6,543 bases of DNA. Origin: JANOBJ01 sp031411575. GTDB taxonomy: Bacteria > Pseudomonadota > Gammaproteobacteria > Burkholderiales > Burkholderiaceae_C. The notes below the pieces were generated by a model. The model was not told the DNA's origin and ran no database searches. It saw only the letters and a program-made list of their open reading frames with translations. Positions within the stretch are counted from its first letter, which is position 1; each line of letters starts with the position of its first letter. The position numbers and the translations under genes are program-made. This document shows positions 5,272 through 6,543 of this stretch, piece after piece. Location: positions 1-6,543 of the forward strand of contig JANOBJ010000160.1 of assembly GCA_031411575.1 (NCBI GenBank), written 5' to 3'.

Positions 5272-6258
5272 TCACCAGGTCAGGACAATCTTGCCGACAT
5301 GCTGGTTGGACTCCATCAGCGTATGGGCTTGGGCAGCCTGCGCAGCCGGGAATGTGCTGTGGATCACGGACTTGATACGACCGCTTTCGATGAGCGGCCA
5401 GACCTTGTGCCGCAGCGCTTGCGCGATCGCGGTCTTGAACGCCAGCGGCCGCGGCCGCAAGGTGGAGCCCGTCACCGTGAGGCGGCGGCGCAGCACCACA
5501 CCGGCGTTGATCTCGCTCTTGATGCCGCCCTGCACGGCGATGATGACCAGCCGGCCGTCTTCGGCCAGGCACTCGATCTCGCGCGCCACGTAGGCGCCGG
5601 CCACCATGTCCAGAATCACGTTGACACCCGCGCCACCGGTGAGAGTCTTGACCGATTCAACGAAATCCGCGGTCTTGTAGTTGATCGCATGGTCGGCGCC
5701 GAGCGCCACGCAGGCGGCACACTTGTCGTCGCTGCCAGCCGTCACCAATACTGTGGCGCCCAGCGCCTTGGCCATCTGGACGGCCGTGACGCCAATGCCG
5801 CTGGAGCCGCCCTGAATCAGCAGCGTTTCGCCCGGCTGCAGGCGGGCCCGGTCAAACACATTGCTCCACACGGTGACGAAGGTCTCGGGCAGCGAGGCCG
5901 CTTCCACGTCGCTCAGGCCCATGGGCACCGGCAGGCACTGACCGATCGGCGCCACGCACAGCTCGGCGTAGCCGCCGCCAGCCACCAGTGCGCACACGCG
6001 GGCGCCCAGCTTGAAGCCGGCTGCCGCCATCGCCGCCGCATCGCCCGCGACAATCTCGCCCGCCACTTCGAGGCCGGGAATATCAGACGCGCCGGGCGGC
6101 ACCGGGTAGTTGCCGGTGCGCTGCAGCACGTCTGGCCGGTTGACGCCGCTAGCGGTCACGCGAACCAGCACCTCGCCAGCCCCCGCGACAGGCGCAGGAC
6201 GCTCGGCCAGACGCAGCACGTCGGGCGCGCCGTAGGAAGTGATCTCAACAGCTTTCAT
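5272..6258 (-). CDS. qor: Zinc-independent NAD(P)H:quinone oxidoreductase (MDR superfamily, PIG3-like)
   Basis: This is a medium-chain dehydrogenase/reductase of the quinone oxidoreductase (zeta-crystallin/PIG3) group, expected to reduce quinones with NADPH in the cytoplasm. It has 328 residues, normal for the group. The N-terminal GroES-like domain includes ASGVNRPDVLQRTGNYP (36-52) and the PGLEVAGEI block (61-69). The GHE/cysteine zinc ligands of alcohol dehydrogenases are absent. The Rossmann fold starts at 145-169 with LLIQGGSSGIGVTAVQ; the nucleotide site and the STLRPRP segment near residue 265 match the family. The ATG at 6258 matches the usual MKAVEI start; its Shine-Dalgarno is weak (GAAAAG). 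It is first after the predicted promoter and 4 bp before tpiA. The true substrate cannot be read from sequence, and the symbol is at family level. Confidence 0.9.
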   Translation of the reverse strand: MKAVEITSYGAPDVLRLAERPAPVAGAGEVLVRVTASGVNRPDVLQRTGNYPVPPGASDIPGLEVAGEIVAGDAAAMAAAGFKLGARVCALVAGGGYAELCVAPIGQCLPVPMGLSDVEAASLPETFVTVWSNVFDRARLQPGETLLIQGGSSGIGVTAVQMAKALGATVLVTAGSDDKCAACVALGADHAINYKTADFVESVKTLTGGAGVNVILDMVAGAYVAREIECLAEDGRLVIIAVQGGIKSEINAGVVLRRRLTVTGSTLRPRPLAFKTAIAQALRHKVWPLIESGRIKSVIHSTFPAAQAAQAHTLMESNQHVGKIVLTW

Positions 6259-6308
6259 GCGTACTTTTCAAGCGTTTTATGCCCAGCGTCCTTGTCGGAT
6301 GGTCATAC

Positions 6309-6331
6309 TTTGCTATTATTATTATAGCAAA
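6309..6331. repeat. Perfect 8-bp inverted repeat over the promoter
   Basis: TTTGCTAT (6309-6316) and ATAGCAAA (6324-6331) are perfect inverted arms around a 7-nt centre, TATTATT. This is an AT-rich island in a GC-rich region. Its right arm and centre contain the minus-strand -10 box. Followed by mixed sequence with no T-run, it is not a terminator for pnp. It could be a repressor operator, a dispersed AT-rich repeat, or simply the symmetry of the promoter itself; the sequence does not decide. Confidence 0.7.
6321..6329 (-). promoter_or_regulatory. Extended -10 promoter driving the quinone oxidoreductase–tpiA–secG genes
   Basis: On the minus strand TGCTATAAT is a perfect match to the sigma-70 extended -10 consensus (TGnTATAAT). 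No good -35 is present at the usual distance: GACTTG sits at 17 bp, and TTGCGG only at 14 bp, which fits an extended -10 promoter. Transcription would start near 6313, giving a leader of about 55 nt before the ATG at 6258. It may also feed the tRNA and nuo genes, since no terminator is visible before them. Confidence 0.65.
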
Positions 6332-6357
6332 CCATGTCACCCGCAAGTCGGCCCGTA

Positions 6358-6543
6358 TCAGGGCTGCTGGGCCGGTGCGTACTGCTGCGACTCTTGCGCC
6401 GGACGGTCCAGCAGCGCCTTCATCGACAGCTTGACGCGGCCTTTTTCATCAGTCTCCAGCACCTTGACGCGCACAATCTGGCCTTCGCTCAGGAAGTCGG
6501 TGACCTTCTCGACGCGCTGGTGCGCGATCTGGCTGATGAGCAG
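6358..6543 (-). CDS. pnp: Polyribonucleotide nucleotidyltransferase (PNPase), C-terminal end
   Basis: PNPase is a phosphorolytic 3'-5' exoribonuclease. Only the last 61 codons and the TGA (6360-6358) are in the window; the catalytic RNase PH domains lie beyond the right edge. The visible part is the second half of the C-terminal S1 RNA-binding domain: the segment HQRVEKVTDFLSEGQIVRVK (8-27 of the fragment), then VLETDEKGRVKLSMKAL, the typical last strands of the PNPase S1 fold. A short Gln/Pro-rich tail (ESQQYAPAQQP) ends the protein. No intrinsic terminator is visible in the 99 bp after the stop, so read-through into the next gene is possible. Confidence 0.95.
   Translation of the reverse strand: MLISQIAHQRVEKVTDFLSEGQIVRVKVLETDEKGRVKLSMKALLDRPAQESQQYAPAQQP

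Noticed and set aside
4404..5375. Plus-strand open frame of 323 codons opposite secG and tpiA.
   Set aside because: Antisense shadow of tpiA with its catalytic motifs intact on the minus strand.
5445..5458. GCGGCCGC tandem palindrome in the quinone oxidoreductase gene.
   Set aside because: It is explained by the codons for the conserved LRPRPL segment; GC-rich coding sequence, not a separate element.
5206..6327. Plus-strand open frame of 373 codons opposite the quinone oxidoreductase.
   Set aside because: Antisense shadow; composition is typical of reversed GC-rich coding sequence, and the opposite strand has a full, motif-complete enzyme.

Overview
All genes in this window lie on the minus strand and read from right to left. 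The proteins, the high GC content, the separate (unfused) nuoC and nuoD, and the order pnp–quinone oxidoreductase–tpiA–secG–tRNA-Leu–nuoA-F point to a betaproteobacterium of the order Burkholderiales, most likely Comamonadaceae. This placement is recalled from family knowledge, not from a database search.

Layout in transcription order (high to low coordinates): the 3' end of pnp (RNA degradation; its S1 domain only); a 99-bp gap with a perfect extended -10 promoter inside an 8-bp-arm inverted repeat; a zinc-independent NAD(P)H:quinone oxidoreductase; tpiA (glycolysis), 4 bp further on; secG (protein export); a 118-bp gap with no protein gene; tRNA-Leu(GAG); then nuoA, nuoB, nuoC, nuoD, nuoE and the first 156 codons of nuoF, the start of the respiratory complex I operon. 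nuoD/nuoE and nuoE/nuoF each overlap by ATGA, and nuoB/nuoC and nuoA/nuoB are 10 and 21 bp apart. The exception is an 84-bp GC-rich, hairpin-forming spacer between nuoC and nuoD that looks like an intergenic repeat.

Together the nuo genes encode the NADH-oxidising arm (E, F), the Q module (B, C, D) and the first membrane subunit (A) of NADH:ubiquinone oxidoreductase. The upstream genes are housekeeping functions that share the direction and probably some of the transcripts. I see no mobile element, CRISPR array, phage gene or defence system. No undescribed system is evident. The points worth a second look are regulatory or structural: the palindromic and possibly bidirectional promoter, the repeat inside the nuo operon, and the tRNA placed at the head of the nuo mRNA.
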